Assembly (NCBI GenBank): GCA_018262705.1
Contig: JADFDQ010000006.1
Coordinates: forward strand, 1-64,000
Direction of reading: 5' to 3'
DNA: 64,000 bases
Source of the DNA: Xanthomonas sp.
Lineage (GTDB): Bacteria > Pseudomonadota > Gammaproteobacteria > Xanthomonadales > Xanthomonadaceae
Shown here: positions 39,143 to 48,999 of the stretch, piece by piece
Layout of the letters: the number at the start of each line of letters is the position of its first letter
How positions within the stretch are numbered: the stretch's first letter is position 1
The notes under the pieces: model-generated
Database searches by the model: none
Told to the model about the DNA's origin: nothing
The model's input: the letters and a program-made list of their open reading frames with translations, nothing else
Position numbers and translations under genes: made by a program

Positions 39143-40051
39143 TCATTCTCGGCGCCAATCGTCGCCGAAGGCATCGCGCATCGCGGCATAGGCCTTGCGC
39201 TGGGCGTCGTTGTGCGCTCGCGGCGCGAGAATTTCCAGCTCGACGATCTGATCGCCCGCACCGCCGTGTCCATCAGGCAGTCCGCGCCCGCGCAGCCGCA
39301 GTTTGCGGCCGGATTCCGAATTCGCGGGAATCGTCAGATTCACCGAACCACCCAGCGTAGGCACTTCGATCTCCGCGCCAAGCGACGCTTCCCACGGTGC
39401 CACCGGCAGCGTGTAGATCACGTTGCGGCCATCCACCTCAAACCGCGGGTCAGCGGCGTACTCGATTTCCAGCAACAGATCGCGCCCGCCCTGCCCCTGA
39501 CGTGTCAGGCGGATCGCTTTCCCGGGCTGGATGCCCTTGGGAACAGTCACTTCGAGCGTTTTACCATTGACGGTGATGCGAACGCTGCTGCCGGCATGCA
39601 CGGCTTGCAAAGGCACGGCGAGGCGTGCACGGTCTTCGCGCGCCGGCGCCGCCCCCGGCCGTTGCCGTCCCGGTCCGCGGCCGCGTCCGAACATGTTCTC
39701 GAAGAAGTCCGAAAACCCGCCGCCAGCACCGCCGCCGGCAAAGATTTCCTCGAAGTCCACGTCGGGTCGGCCGCCCTGTCCACCGCCATAGCCGAACCCG
39801 CCCGGCGGTGGCCGCACCTGATCGCCCGGCCGATAGCCGCCCGCACGCAGCTGGTCGTACGCCTTGCGTTTTTCGGGATCCCGCAGTGCCTCGTAGGCCT
39901 CGTTGACGGCCTTGAACTTTTCCTCGGCGCCTTTTTCCTTGCTGACATCCGGGTGGTACTTGCGCGCCAGTCGCCGGTAGGCGGTCTTGATTTCCGACTC
40001 ACCCGCGCTGGGTTCCAGTCCGAGGATTGCGTAGTAGTCCTTGAATTCCAT
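39143..40051 (-). CDS. cbpA: DnaJ-class co-chaperone, CbpA-like
   Basis: A 302-residue Hsp40. It has an N-terminal J domain with HPD at residues 33-35, a G/F-rich linker (about 70-135), and two C-terminal substrate-binding beta-domains without the Cys-rich zinc fingers of DnaJ, which defines the CbpA type. I use the ATG at 40051 because the J domain starts there (MEFKDYYAILGL). It lies downstream of hsp20 on the same strand, but a strong terminator between them suggests separate or attenuated transcription. Confidence 0.92.
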   Translation of the reverse strand: MEFKDYYAILGLEPSAGESEIKTAYRRLARKYHPDVSKEKGAEEKFKAVNEAYEALRDPEKRKAYDQLRAGGYRPGDQVRPPPGGFGYGGGQGGRPDVDFEEIFAGGGAGGGFSDFFENMFGRGRGPGRQRPGAAPAREDRARLAVPLQAVHAGSSVRITVNGKTLEVTVPKGIQPGKAIRLTRQGQGGRDLLLEIEYAADPRFEVDGRNVIYTLPVAPWEASLGAEIEVPTLGGSVNLTIPANSESGRKLRLRGRGLPDGHGGAGDQIVELEILAPRAHNDAQRKAYAAMRDAFGDDWRRE

Positions 40052-40094
40052 CGTCCATCCAGTCCACGCGGGCGCAAAATCAGGCCCGTAATGC

Positions 40095-40126
40095 AAAAAA
40101 ACGACCCGCGCGGGGCGCGGGCCGTC
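40095..40126 (-). terminator. Rho-independent terminator after hsp20
   Basis: Read on the minus strand, a GC-rich stem (GACGGCCCGCG with GCGCGGGTCGT) is followed by a run of seven T. It lies between the hsp20 stop and the cbpA start. A shorter T-run on the other flank gives weak bidirectional character. Confidence 0.8.
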
Positions 40127-40191
40127 ATTTTACGTCAGTGGCTGCAGCGGCCGTATCGGCAACCTGCGGCCGCCGCACGATGCACGCTCGC

Positions 40192-40686
40192 TCACGAAGC
40201 GCGAGCGGGCCCTTTGCCGACCTGGATCCGCCGCGGCGTGGTCTCCGGTCGCTTGGGAATGCTGATTTCCAGCACGCCGTTGCGGCCTTCGGCGGTGATG
40301 CCTTCCGGATCGGCGCTGTCGGGCAGCGCGAAACGCCGGTGGAACAGACCATAGCGCCGTTCGATGCGGCTGTACTGGTGCTCGTGCTCCTCGAACTCGC
40401 TTTTGCGCTCGCCCTTGATCGTCAAAATGCCCTTGTCCATCAGGATCTCGACGTCGTTCGGGTCGATGCCGGGCAGGTCGGCCTGGATCACAAACCGGCC
40501 GTCGTCTTCACGGATGTCCACGCGCGGGATCCACTGGCTGGTGACCACCGACGACCCGTCGGCAAGATCGCCGAACTGGAAGAAGCGCTCGAACAACTGG
40601 CGGGCATCGTCCTGCCGCTGCGCCTGCCCATCGCGAAGTTCGCCTCGTGCAAAACGCGGACCGCGGGGATGTCTCATCGGATTCAT
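40192..40686 (-). CDS. Small heat-shock protein Hsp20
   Basis: A 164-residue alpha-crystallin-domain chaperone that holds unfolding proteins. The domain spans about 57-150 (WIPRVDIREDDGRFVIQADL, DVEILMDKGILTIKGER, GLFHRRFALPD), with a C-terminal IxI-type motif in VLEISIPKR. The start at 40686 is decided by a strong AGGAGG at proper spacing, against a longer frame to 40785. It has a sigma-32-like promoter and lies upstream of cbpA, consistent with a heat-shock role. Confidence 0.93.
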   Translation of the reverse strand: MNPMRHPRGPRFARGELRDGQAQRQDDARQLFERFFQFGDLADGSSVVTSQWIPRVDIREDDGRFVIQADLPGIDPNDVEILMDKGILTIKGERKSEFEEHEHQYSRIERRYGLFHRRFALPDSADPEGITAEGRNGVLEISIPKRPETTPRRIQVGKGPARAS

Positions 40687-40728
40687 GCTGTGCCTCCTTT
40701 CGCCGTGGCCACTTGCCACCTGCGTTCG

Positions 40729-40756
40729 ATATGGGAGCGCTGGCGCGATGCACAAG
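40729..40756 (-). promoter_or_regulatory. Putative sigma-32 heat-shock promoter of hsp20
   Basis: Read on the minus strand, CTTGTGC and CCCATAT are separated by 14 bases, matching the sigma-32 pattern CTTGAAA-N11-16-CCCATnT. It ends 43 bases before the hsp20 start codon. Confidence 0.65.
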
Positions 40757-40818
40757 ATGTTGCGAACGGGTACGCTGATCCCCATTCAATGTTCCTTCAC
40801 TCTTTTCGGAACGTTTCC

Positions 40819-41301
40819 ATGCATATCCAGCCGGGCGACCGCATTCCGGAAGCGATCTTGCAGTACGTCGACAACGGCGTGCACAAGATCAGCACAGTGT
40901 CCCTGTTCAACCACCGTCGCCTGCTGCTGTTTGCGGTGCCCGGCGCGTTCACGCCGACCTGTTCGCAGCGCCACCTGCCCGGCTTCATCGAGCATTTCGA
41001 TGCGTTCCGTGCGTGCGGCATCGAGGTCGCCTGCATGGCGGTCAACGATCCGTTCGTAATGCAGGCCTGGGGCGCCAGCCAGAACGTCCCGCACGGATTG
41101 CGCATGCTGTCCGACGGCAACGCCGATTTCACCCGTGCGCTGGGCATGGAGTTCGATGCCAGCGGTTACGGCATGGGCGTGCGCAGCAAGCGTTTCGCGC
41201 TGTACGCCGATGACGGCGTCGTGCGCGCGCTGTGGGTCGAGGCGCCCGGCGAGTTCCGGGTCTCCGCAGCCGAGAACGTGCTGGCACAGCTGCCCACCTG
41301 A
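40819..41301 (+). CDS. Peroxiredoxin (Prx5-type)
   Basis: A 160-residue thiol peroxidase reducing hydrogen peroxide and organic peroxides. The peroxidatic cysteine is C48 in PGAFTPTCSQ, the Prx5 signature. Further family segments are AVNDPFVMQAWG and LSDGNADFTRALG. I use the ATG at 40819; an ATG at 40789 would add ten residues. Divergent from hsp20, so the two stress genes share a 132-bp promoter region. Confidence 0.93.
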   Translation: MHIQPGDRIPEAILQYVDNGVHKISTVSLFNHRRLLLFAVPGAFTPTCSQRHLPGFIEHFDAFRACGIEVACMAVNDPFVMQAWGASQNVPHGLRMLSDGNADFTRALGMEFDASGYGMGVRSKRFALYADDGVVRALWVEAPGEFRVSAAENVLAQLPT

Positions 41302-41324
41302 TCCGGCAGGCTTCAGGTTCGGAA

Positions 41325-43778
41325 TTATTCGAGAATCGCAAAGCGCACGCTGTCCCAGGCGCCGCTGTCGGCCAGCGCGGTCAACTCGTGGCGACCCGGC
41401 TCGGCAAACGCGCGGGTGAACGTCTGACCGCCGGCGCTTTCCGCGATCCAGCGCCCATCCAGCAGCCACTGCACGCGGCCGGTTGTCCCCAAGGCGCGCA
41501 GACTCACCTGCACGCCACCGGTCTGCCCGGGCGGGCGCGCCAGTGCACTGTCTGTGTTGATCCCCTGGATACGCAGCGTTTCCAGCGCGGCGCGGCCATC
41601 GTCGGCGCAATCCGGCGCCAGCGGCGGCAGACTCGATTGCGCCCGCCACTGCGCCGACAGCCACGGCCCGAGCAGCGCCGGCCAGCGTGCGATCTCCGAC
41701 GGTTTGGCGACGTGCACTGCGCCGCACTGCGCAGAGAGCCGCTGTCCGGTTCCGGCATCGACTTCGAAACGCTCGACGCCGGCGCTCCAGCGGCGCGCTT
41801 CGCGTTCGGCAAAGGTCGGCGGGATGGCTCCCTCCAGCGTCCACGCCTGCATCCGTTTCTTGCACGTCTCCGGCGACTGCTCCGCCGCCGCGATTCCAAG
41901 CGGCCAACAGATTTCGACCTGCGCCACGCTGGCCGGCGGCGGCGCTTCGCGGGCATCGCCCGCCGTGCGCGGCAGGTTGTCTACCACTTCGAACAGCAGC
42001 GGCAGCGCGGTGACGGCGCCGTACTGGCCCGGCAGCGGGGTGCCGTCCGGCCGCCCGACCCACACTCCAACCGTGTAGCGCGGCGTTGCGCCCAACGCCC
42101 AGGCATCGCGAAACCCATAGCTGGTGCCGGTTTTCCAGGCCACCCGCGAGCGTCGCCCGCGATCGAACATGCCTTCAGGCTCGCCGGGGCGGGCGCCGGA
42201 AGCCAGAATCTCTCGCACGATCCACGCCGCGCCGGGCGACAGCAGGCGACGATCGATGCGAGGCGCATCGGCCGTGTAGCGCACGCGACCGGCAATGCCG
42301 CCACGCTGCAATGCGGCGAAAGCGCCGACCAGATCTTCCAGACGCGCGCCGGTGCCGCCGAGGATCAGACTCAGATTCGGCGGCGCGCCCTTGGGAAATT
42401 GCAGATTGAGTCCGGCGTTTTGCAGCCGCGCGGCAAAGCGCACCGACCCGAACCGATCCAGCAGATCCACCGCCGGCACGTTCAGCGACAGCCGCAGCGC
42501 TTCGGCGGCGCCGATCGGGCCATTGAATGCGGTATCGAAATTGCTCGGCCGATAGCCGCCGAACGACTGCGGCGCATCGACCATCAAGCTCTCCGAGTGG
42601 ATCAGTCCGGCGTCGAGCGCCATCCCGTACAGGAACGGCTTCAAGGTCGAACCCGGCGAACGCAGCGCCTGCACCATGTCCACATCGCCCAGCCGCTGGC
42701 GATCGCCGAATTCGACCGAGCCGACGTAGGCGCGCGCCTCAAGGCTGGCGTTGTCGACCACCAGCAACGCCGCCGATGTCCGCGGCGGCAGCTGCGAGAA
42801 ATACGCCGCAATGCGTTCCTCCAGCGCACGCTGCAGGCCGGGGTCGAGAGTGGACACGATGCGCCGCGCCTGCGGCTTTTCCGCGTGCAGGCGCTGGGCC
42901 AACAGCGCGGCATCCATCGGGTTGCGCAGCCGCCGGGCGACGACGTTCTCGATGCGCGCGTCCTCGACCTGCGCCTGCGTCCAGAAGCCGCGATCGGCCA
43001 TGCGCTTGAGCAGTTTGTCGCGCGCGACCTGTGCCGCCTGCGGATCGCGGTCCGGACGCAACCGGCTGGGCGCCTGCGGCAGCACCGCCAGCAGCGCGGC
43101 TTCGGCATGCGACAATCGCGCCGCCGGCTTGCCAAGATACGCCCAACTGGCGGCTTCCACACCTTCGATGGTGCCGCCGAACGGGGCGCGTTCCAAATAG
43201 ATCGTCAGGATCTCGCGCTTACTCAGGTGCGCTTCCAGCTGCAGCGCGCGCAGGATCTGGCGCAGCTTTCCGGTCGCGCTACGGGTGCCCCGTCCATGCA
43301 ATTTCGGATCGATGATGCGCGCCACCTGCATGGTCAGGGTGGAACCGCCCGACACGATCCGGCGGCCAATGGCCAACTGCACCGCAGCGCGCGCCAGCGC
43401 CACCGGATTGACGCCGGGGTGGTGCCAGAACCAGCGGTCTTCGTAGCCCAGCAGCGCTTGCAGGTACAGCGGCGAGACCTGCCCGGGCGACGTTGGATAG
43501 CGCCACACGCCGTGGGCGTCGGCAAACGCGCGCAGCGGCGTGCCGTCGCGCGCCACCACGACCGTGGACAGATCCTTGCGCCCCGGCAGCGGCAGCGGAA
43601 ACGCCAGATCGAGCACCAGCAGCAGGGCCAGCAGCGCGGCGGCGAACCAGCGCAGCCACGGCAGGACGGCGCGGCAGCACCGCCGGAACGACGCGCCATG
43701 TTCGGCCCCGTTGAGCGCGCCAGACCGCCGTTGGATGAAAGTTGAAAGTGCTCGCAAGGGCTTGGTCTGGCGCAGCAC
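41325..43778 (-). CDS. pbpC: Penicillin-binding protein 1C
   Basis: An 817-residue bifunctional peptidoglycan synthase of class A. After an N-terminal membrane helix (about 38-60), the glycosyltransferase domain shows GYEDRWFWHHPGVNP, GGSTLTMQVARI and ERAPFGG. The transpeptidase domain has the Ser motif SPGSTLKPF and the WKTGTSYGFRDAW Lys-Thr-Gly motif. A C-terminal PBP1C domain (about 690-817) is typical of PbpC. The start is a GTG, 41 bp after the alpha-2-macroglobulin gene on the same strand. The two are paired in many proteobacteria, where the pair is thought to defend and repair a breached envelope. Confidence 0.95.
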   Translation of the reverse strand: MLRQTKPLRALSTFIQRRSGALNGAEHGASFRRCCRAVLPWLRWFAAALLALLLVLDLAFPLPLPGRKDLSTVVVARDGTPLRAFADAHGVWRYPTSPGQVSPLYLQALLGYEDRWFWHHPGVNPVALARAAVQLAIGRRIVSGGSTLTMQVARIIDPKLHGRGTRSATGKLRQILRALQLEAHLSKREILTIYLERAPFGGTIEGVEAASWAYLGKPAARLSHAEAALLAVLPQAPSRLRPDRDPQAAQVARDKLLKRMADRGFWTQAQVEDARIENVVARRLRNPMDAALLAQRLHAEKPQARRIVSTLDPGLQRALEERIAAYFSQLPPRTSAALLVVDNASLEARAYVGSVEFGDRQRLGDVDMVQALRSPGSTLKPFLYGMALDAGLIHSESLMVDAPQSFGGYRPSNFDTAFNGPIGAAEALRLSLNVPAVDLLDRFGSVRFAARLQNAGLNLQFPKGAPPNLSLILGGTGARLEDLVGAFAALQRGGIAGRVRYTADAPRIDRRLLSPGAAWIVREILASGARPGEPEGMFDRGRRSRVAWKTGTSYGFRDAWALGATPRYTVGVWVGRPDGTPLPGQYGAVTALPLLFEVVDNLPRTAGDAREAPPPASVAQVEICWPLGIAAAEQSPETCKKRMQAWTLEGAIPPTFAEREARRWSAGVERFEVDAGTGQRLSAQCGAVHVAKPSEIARWPALLGPWLSAQWRAQSSLPPLAPDCADDGRAALETLRIQGINTDSALARPPGQTGGVQVSLRALGTTGRVQWLLDGRWIAESAGGQTFTRAFAEPGRHELTALADSGAWDSVRFAILE

Positions 43779-43819
43779 CCAATCGCGGCCCCTGCCCGTG
43801 GACAGGGGCCGAAACCGGG

Positions 43820-46800
43820 TCAGGGTTCCACCACCGTCAATGTCGCCGGCACGGAACGTCCCACGCCGCGCAGCTGCGGACGGTACATGTCTTCCAGCAG
43901 CGGCGGCGGCACCGTGTAGGTTCCCGGCGTCACTGCGCGCACGAGGTAGAAGACGTGCGAAGTGGAGCCCGTGCCCAGCTTGAGCACCGCCACGTAGCGG
44001 TCTTCGCGGAACTCCTCGTGGGTGACGTCCGCTTCACCGGTGCGGTTGTCCATCGAGACGCCATCGATCGACACCTCCGACCACTGGTCGTCGCCGCCGA
44101 GGTTCATGTTCTCGATTTCCAGACCCGCCGGCAGCAGGTCGGTGAGCAGCGCATCCCGCATCGCCCGATCCGACGTGATCGACACCCGCACGATCAGCAT
44201 TTCGCCTTCCTTGAGCGGGCGCGGCGTCCACGGCTTGCCGTCGGTGGTGAACAGCGCCCGTTCGACCTTGACCACGCTGGCGTCCGCTGCCGGCGCGCTG
44301 CGCGGCACGCCAGCCACGTCGAGGCTGGCGAAGAACGGCGGCTGGCCCTGTGGTAGGAAGCGCAACCCGCGCGACAGCGCCGGGTAATCGAAATCGCGCG
44401 CAAAGCTCTTCACCGCCGCAATGGTTTCCTGCGCGCCGCCCTGACTGAGGACGCCGGAGACTTCGCGGGTCTGGTTGGCCAGCAGCGCCTTGCCCAGACG
44501 CGCCAGCGCGATCTGCTCCTGGGTGCTCAGCCAGAACCACGGCGCTTGGCGACGGGCTTCCAGCTCACGGCCGAGATCGATGACCCTGGCATCGTAGGCG
44601 GCCTTCGGATAGCCGCGTTCGTGGGTCAGCGCGATCATCAGCGCCAGGTCGCGCAGCGGGCTGCCGTAATCGCCCAGCCAGCCGGTGCGCTCGCCCTTGA
44701 ACGCGAAGCCTTCGGCGATCGCCTTGTCGCCGCGCGTGCGGTCGCCCTGCAGCGACAGCGCAAGGCCAAGGTGCACCAGCGGCAACCCCTTGAGCGCCTT
44801 GCCGCGGTCGTTGTCGTAAAGCGCCCGCAACGTACCCAGCGGAGCCCGGTTGACCCGCGCCAGCACGTAGCCGGCATAGGCCTTGTAGGCGAACTTCAGA
44901 TACTCGCGGTTGTCGCGGCCGTAGAACTCCGCGCCGCTGCCGGTCAGCAGGTCCTCGCTCATCCGCTGCAGGGCCTTTTGCAGGACCGCATCGGGAATCG
45001 CGAAACCGGCCTCGCGCGCATCCAGCAGGAACTCGGCGATGTAGGGCGTGAGCAGTGGGTCGACGTCGCTGTCGCTGCCCCAGGTCGAGAAATGGCCGTT
45101 CGACATTTGCAGCGAAGCCAGCCGACCAAACGCACCGTCCATGCGCGCTCGGCGCTGGGCGGCATCCAGGCCGGACACACCAAACCCGCGCGCGGTCGCC
45201 GCGTCCAGTTCGAGCGCCGCATAGCCCTTGCTGGTGGTTTGTTCGGCGCAGCCGTAGGGGTACTCCAGCGCGCCCTTGAGCGCCGCCCCGAACGGGATCG
45301 GCGGCAGCGCGCTGACCTGCATGCGTGCGCGAACCGATCCCGGCAGCAACCCTTCGGCAATTCCGGCGTCGAGCGTGACCGCCGCGCCGGCTCCGAGCGC
45401 CAGCGTGCGCGAGCGCATCACCGACGGCCAGGCCGGACGCACCGGCAGGTCGTAGCGGCGATCGGCCTTGTAGCCATTGCCTTCGATCACCACCCGCACC
45501 TGCGCGGTCCCGAAGCCTTCCTGCGCGGCCAGCGGGAAGCTCAGGGTGGTCTTCGCCTTGTCGGTCAGGGTGATCGAGCGACTGCCGCCGGTGATCTGGG
45601 CGGGCCCGATGCCTTCCACCTTCACGCTGAAACTGCCCGGCTTGCCCGAGAAGTTGCTGACATCCAGCGTCACCGTGCCGCGATCGCCCGGTGCCATCAC
45701 CCGCGGCATGCTGGCCTCGGCCACGATCGGCGCGCGCACCAGCACCTCGGTGTCGCGGTTGCCGTACTGCTGATCCGAATACACCAGTGCAGAGACCCGC
45801 AGGGTGCCGTTGAAATCCGGCGTGCGCAGCGTGACCTGCGCCTTGCCCTTGCCGTCGAGCTTGACCGGGCCGGAGAACAGGTCGACGGTCTGCACCCGCG
45901 AGGTCGGGCGTCGCGCCTGCGGCAAGGCCGCCAGCGCCATGTCGCCGCCGAAGCGCAGGCGTGCGGTCCCGCCGTCGTAACTTTCGATCACGCGCCCGTA
46001 GATGTCGTAAGCGTCCACGCCAAGCCGGCGCTGGGCGAAGAAGTGCGCATTCGCATCCGGCACCGGGTAGCGGGTGATGTTGAGAATGCCGACATCGACC
46101 GCCGACAGCGTGGCCCAGGCCTGCTTGCCGGCCATCTGCGGTGCGTTGATGGTGACTTGCAGCGGTTCGTCCGGACGCATCTGCGGCCGCGTGGAAAGCG
46201 CCACATCGACCCGGCGGTCACGCCGGTCCATCGGCACGAACACCTCGCCCACCGCGCGGCTCGGGGTGATCTTGCTGGGCGCGCTGCCGCCGCGGAAGAC
46301 CAGCGCGGTGATGTAAACGTCGTGTCGCTCCCAGTCCTGGGTGACCGGAATCTCGACCACGGTGCCGGCCTTCACGTCCAGCGAGCGGACGAACAGCATG
46401 TGATCGCTTTCGACGATCACCATGCCCTTGCCGGCGTGCGGCGGGGTCAGGGTCACTTTCAACGTTTCGCCGGCACGGTAGGCGGTGCGGTCGAGCGCCA
46501 GCTTGACCTTGTCCGGACGCGCATCCAGCCCGCGGTTCTGATCGTCCCAGCCCCAGCCGGCTTGGAACGGGTAGCGCATGGTCAGCTTGGTTTCCGGATC
46601 GTAGACATCGACCCGGTAATCGCCCCATTCCACCGGGAAATCAAGGCGGGCCGCGGTCGCGCCGGCATCGAGGGTGCGGGTTTCCAAGTTCTCGAAACGG
46701 CGGGTGAAGTCGTACTTCCAGCCATTGTCGTCATCGTGAACCCAGCGGTAGTCGCGGCGTTCGCGCACCAGCGTCACCTTCAGCCCCTTGACCGGGCGCG

Positions 46801-48766
46801 GCTTGCCGTCGGCGCCGAAACGCATCAGTTCGAAACCGGCCCGGGTGTTGGCACCGGAGCCGTCGGCATCGTTGAACAGCGGGCGCACGCCGACCAGCGC
46901 GTCGGCCGGCCACAGGGTGCGGGTCAGCCCGCGGTTCACGGTGCGGCCGCCGGTTTCGTACAGACTGCCGTTGAGCACCACCTTCACCGGCGTGTTGCCC
47001 TTCACCTCGTCCGGCAGCGCGATGTCCTCGTGCAATTCGCCGCGCGCATCCAGCTTGCTGTCGAGAACATCGTTGGCACCCTTGGGCATCGCCACGGTGG
47101 GATCGCCGAAGAACCAGCCGGTGGCCGATTCCAGCGGGTGCTGGTCGACCAGCACCGCCAGTTTCGCGGTGAAGCGGTTGCCGTCGGCCGGTGCGCCGTA
47201 CAGATAGGCGCCTTTGGCCGCAAGCCTCAGCGGCTGGCCCGGTTTCAGCACCTTGCCAGCGGCATCGAGGTCGAGCTTCATCCGCTCCGGAAGAAATTCC
47301 TCAATCCGCAGGGTCATGCCCTGCACGGCGTCCTTGCTGGCCGGGTCGGTGCGGAATTCGACCTGCCAGCGTCCGGTCGGCGCTTCCGCCGGAATCGTGC
47401 GCTCGAAGTTGAAATACCCGCCGGCCGCAGGTTCGATCCGCGATTCGACGAAGGTCTTGCCGTCGGGCTGCTTCAGCCGCACGAACAGCGGCTGCGGTTT
47501 GCCGCCTTGCGCGGCCACCGGCTTGCCGTCGAAATCGCGCAGCAGCGCCGACACGCGCACGGTTTCACCAGGCCGGTAGAGGTCGCGCCCCGACCATGCG
47601 AACACGTCGAACCACGCCTGCTGGCGCCCGGACACGGCAAATTCCGACAGATCCAGCGCCGGTTGGTTGAAGCCGAGAATCGACAGATCCTTGCCGCGGC
47701 GCGCGGTGATCACATGGCCGGCGTCGAGCTTGTAGTTGAGCAGCGCGTTGCCGTTGGCGTCGGTTGCGCCCTTGAAGATCGGCTCGCCGCGGGCGTTGAG
47801 GATCCGCAGTTCGACCCCGCCGATTCCGAACCCATCGTTGAGCGAGGCGGTGTGGACGAACAGCTTGTCCTTGTAGGCGCGCACGTGCAAGCCGATGTCG
47901 CTGACGCTGAAGTAGGCGACCTCGTATTCGTCCTTGAAACTGCCGGCCTTGCGCATGACCGCGAAATACAGCCCCGGCTCCTGCAGTTCGTCAATGTCCT
48001 GCACCGGCAAATAGGTCAGCATGCGCTCGTTGCGCTTGCCGCCGATGATGAAGCGGTTGACGTAGACGGAATCGGCCAGCTTGGTGATCGGCGGTTTGCT
48101 GTCCGCATCGTCCGGGTCGTACCAGGACGGATCGAGCTCCCAACTGCCGACACGGCCGCCGCGCTGGTAGCTGGCGAGGAAGCGCGGCAGCGAGGATTCG
48201 CGCACGCGCAGGAACTCGACGTCGACTTCTTCCACGTTCACCGACACCACCGGCAAGCCGCGCGATTCTCGCGCCGGCAGCACGCTGCCCTGCGAGGCGA
48301 AGCCCACCGAAGGCGCCAGTTCGCCGGTGTACACCTTCAGTTCGCGATCCGTGCCCAGCGTGTTGCCATCGGCTGCGGTCAGCTTGCCGGAAATCCGCAC
48401 CGTGTAGGTCTTGTTCGCCTCGGCGTAGGGGAAGCGCAGCTTCTTGCCGTCGTCGCTGAGCACCCAGCTGCTGTCGTCATCGTCCCCCTTGGCGTCGATG
48501 GTCAGCAGGCTGTCGAATTCCTGGGTGCCCACCAGCGGCCTGGAAAACTCGATGGCGACACCGAGCCCGTCCGAGTCCTCGTCCGGGTAGGCGCGCACGA
48601 TGTCGAAGCCCTTGATGGCGTCGCGCTCGGCCTGGATCGCCTCGCCGCCGGCGACAGGCAGCTGTCCGCCCACGTTGCGTTTGCAGCCGGGCAGCCCGGT
48701 GATCAGCGCCAATGCCAGCACGACCGTGGCAACGGCACCCAGCGCCCCCGAACGTAAACGCATCAT
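43820..48766 (-). CDS. Bacterial alpha-2-macroglobulin lipoprotein
   Basis: A 1648-residue protease-trapping protein, YfhM-like. The lipobox LPGC places the lipidated cysteine at residue 28, so it is periplasmic and membrane-anchored. MG domains and a bait region precede a thioester motif GCAEQ with the reactive C1173, which covalently traps attacking proteases. The C-terminal part includes the alpha-alpha toroid and receptor-like domains. It is directly upstream of pbpC, the usual arrangement. Either of two consecutive ATG codons could start it. The 233-bp region upstream, to 48999, holds one REP palindrome and no evident gene. Confidence 0.95.
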   Translation of the reverse strand: MMRLRSGALGAVATVVLALALITGLPGCKRNVGGQLPVAGGEAIQAERDAIKGFDIVRAYPDEDSDGLGVAIEFSRPLVGTQEFDSLLTIDAKGDDDDSSWVLSDDGKKLRFPYAEANKTYTVRISGKLTAADGNTLGTDRELKVYTGELAPSVGFASQGSVLPARESRGLPVVSVNVEEVDVEFLRVRESSLPRFLASYQRGGRVGSWELDPSWYDPDDADSKPPITKLADSVYVNRFIIGGKRNERMLTYLPVQDIDELQEPGLYFAVMRKAGSFKDEYEVAYFSVSDIGLHVRAYKDKLFVHTASLNDGFGIGGVELRILNARGEPIFKGATDANGNALLNYKLDAGHVITARRGKDLSILGFNQPALDLSEFAVSGRQQAWFDVFAWSGRDLYRPGETVRVSALLRDFDGKPVAAQGGKPQPLFVRLKQPDGKTFVESRIEPAAGGYFNFERTIPAEAPTGRWQVEFRTDPASKDAVQGMTLRIEEFLPERMKLDLDAAGKVLKPGQPLRLAAKGAYLYGAPADGNRFTAKLAVLVDQHPLESATGWFFGDPTVAMPKGANDVLDSKLDARGELHEDIALPDEVKGNTPVKVVLNGSLYETGGRTVNRGLTRTLWPADALVGVRPLFNDADGSGANTRAGFELMRFGADGKPRPVKGLKVTLVRERRDYRWVHDDDNGWKYDFTRRFENLETRTLDAGATAARLDFPVEWGDYRVDVYDPETKLTMRYPFQAGWGWDDQNRGLDARPDKVKLALDRTAYRAGETLKVTLTPPHAGKGMVIVESDHMLFVRSLDVKAGTVVEIPVTQDWERHDVYITALVFRGGSAPSKITPSRAVGEVFVPMDRRDRRVDVALSTRPQMRPDEPLQVTINAPQMAGKQAWATLSAVDVGILNITRYPVPDANAHFFAQRRLGVDAYDIYGRVIESYDGGTARLRFGGDMALAALPQARRPTSRVQTVDLFSGPVKLDGKGKAQVTLRTPDFNGTLRVSALVYSDQQYGNRDTEVLVRAPIVAEASMPRVMAPGDRGTVTLDVSNFSGKPGSFSVKVEGIGPAQITGGSRSITLTDKAKTTLSFPLAAQEGFGTAQVRVVIEGNGYKADRRYDLPVRPAWPSVMRSRTLALGAGAAVTLDAGIAEGLLPGSVRARMQVSALPPIPFGAALKGALEYPYGCAEQTTSKGYAALELDAATARGFGVSGLDAAQRRARMDGAFGRLASLQMSNGHFSTWGSDSDVDPLLTPYIAEFLLDAREAGFAIPDAVLQKALQRMSEDLLTGSGAEFYGRDNREYLKFAYKAYAGYVLARVNRAPLGTLRALYDNDRGKALKGLPLVHLGLALSLQGDRTRGDKAIAEGFAFKGERTGWLGDYGSPLRDLALMIALTHERGYPKAAYDARVIDLGRELEARRQAPWFWLSTQEQIALARLGKALLANQTREVSGVLSQGGAQETIAAVKSFARDFDYPALSRGLRFLPQGQPPFFASLDVAGVPRSAPAADASVVKVERALFTTDGKPWTPRPLKEGEMLIVRVSITSDRAMRDALLTDLLPAGLEIENMNLGGDDQWSEVSIDGVSMDNRTGEADVTHEEFREDRYVAVLKLGTGSTSHVFYLVRAVTPGTYTVPPPLLEDMYRPQLRGVGRSVPATLTVVEP

Positions 48767-48969
48767 GGCAGTCCCGCTCCATATTCCCCAATCGGAGTAT
48801 ATGACGCGAAAAGCGGCGACAAGCGGACGCGCGGCAATCGGGTCGGATGGCGAAGATTCAGGTGCCGCGGGCCAGGGCCGGATCCATCACGCCAGGCGAA
48901 AACATCGCCGCAGCAAGACGCGGCGGAGCGGCCGGTGCAACCGTCGGGGCATCGCCTTGAAAGAGAACC

Positions 48970-48995
48970 GGATCCCGGCTTGCGCCGGGATGACG
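48970..48995. repeat. REP palindrome copy downstream of gyrA
   Basis: GGATCCCGGCTTGCGCCGGGATGACG, the same element as at 37061 and 37434-37602. It starts just past the gyrA stop codon and may protect or end the transcript. Confidence 0.8.
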
Positions 48996-48999
48996 GGCG

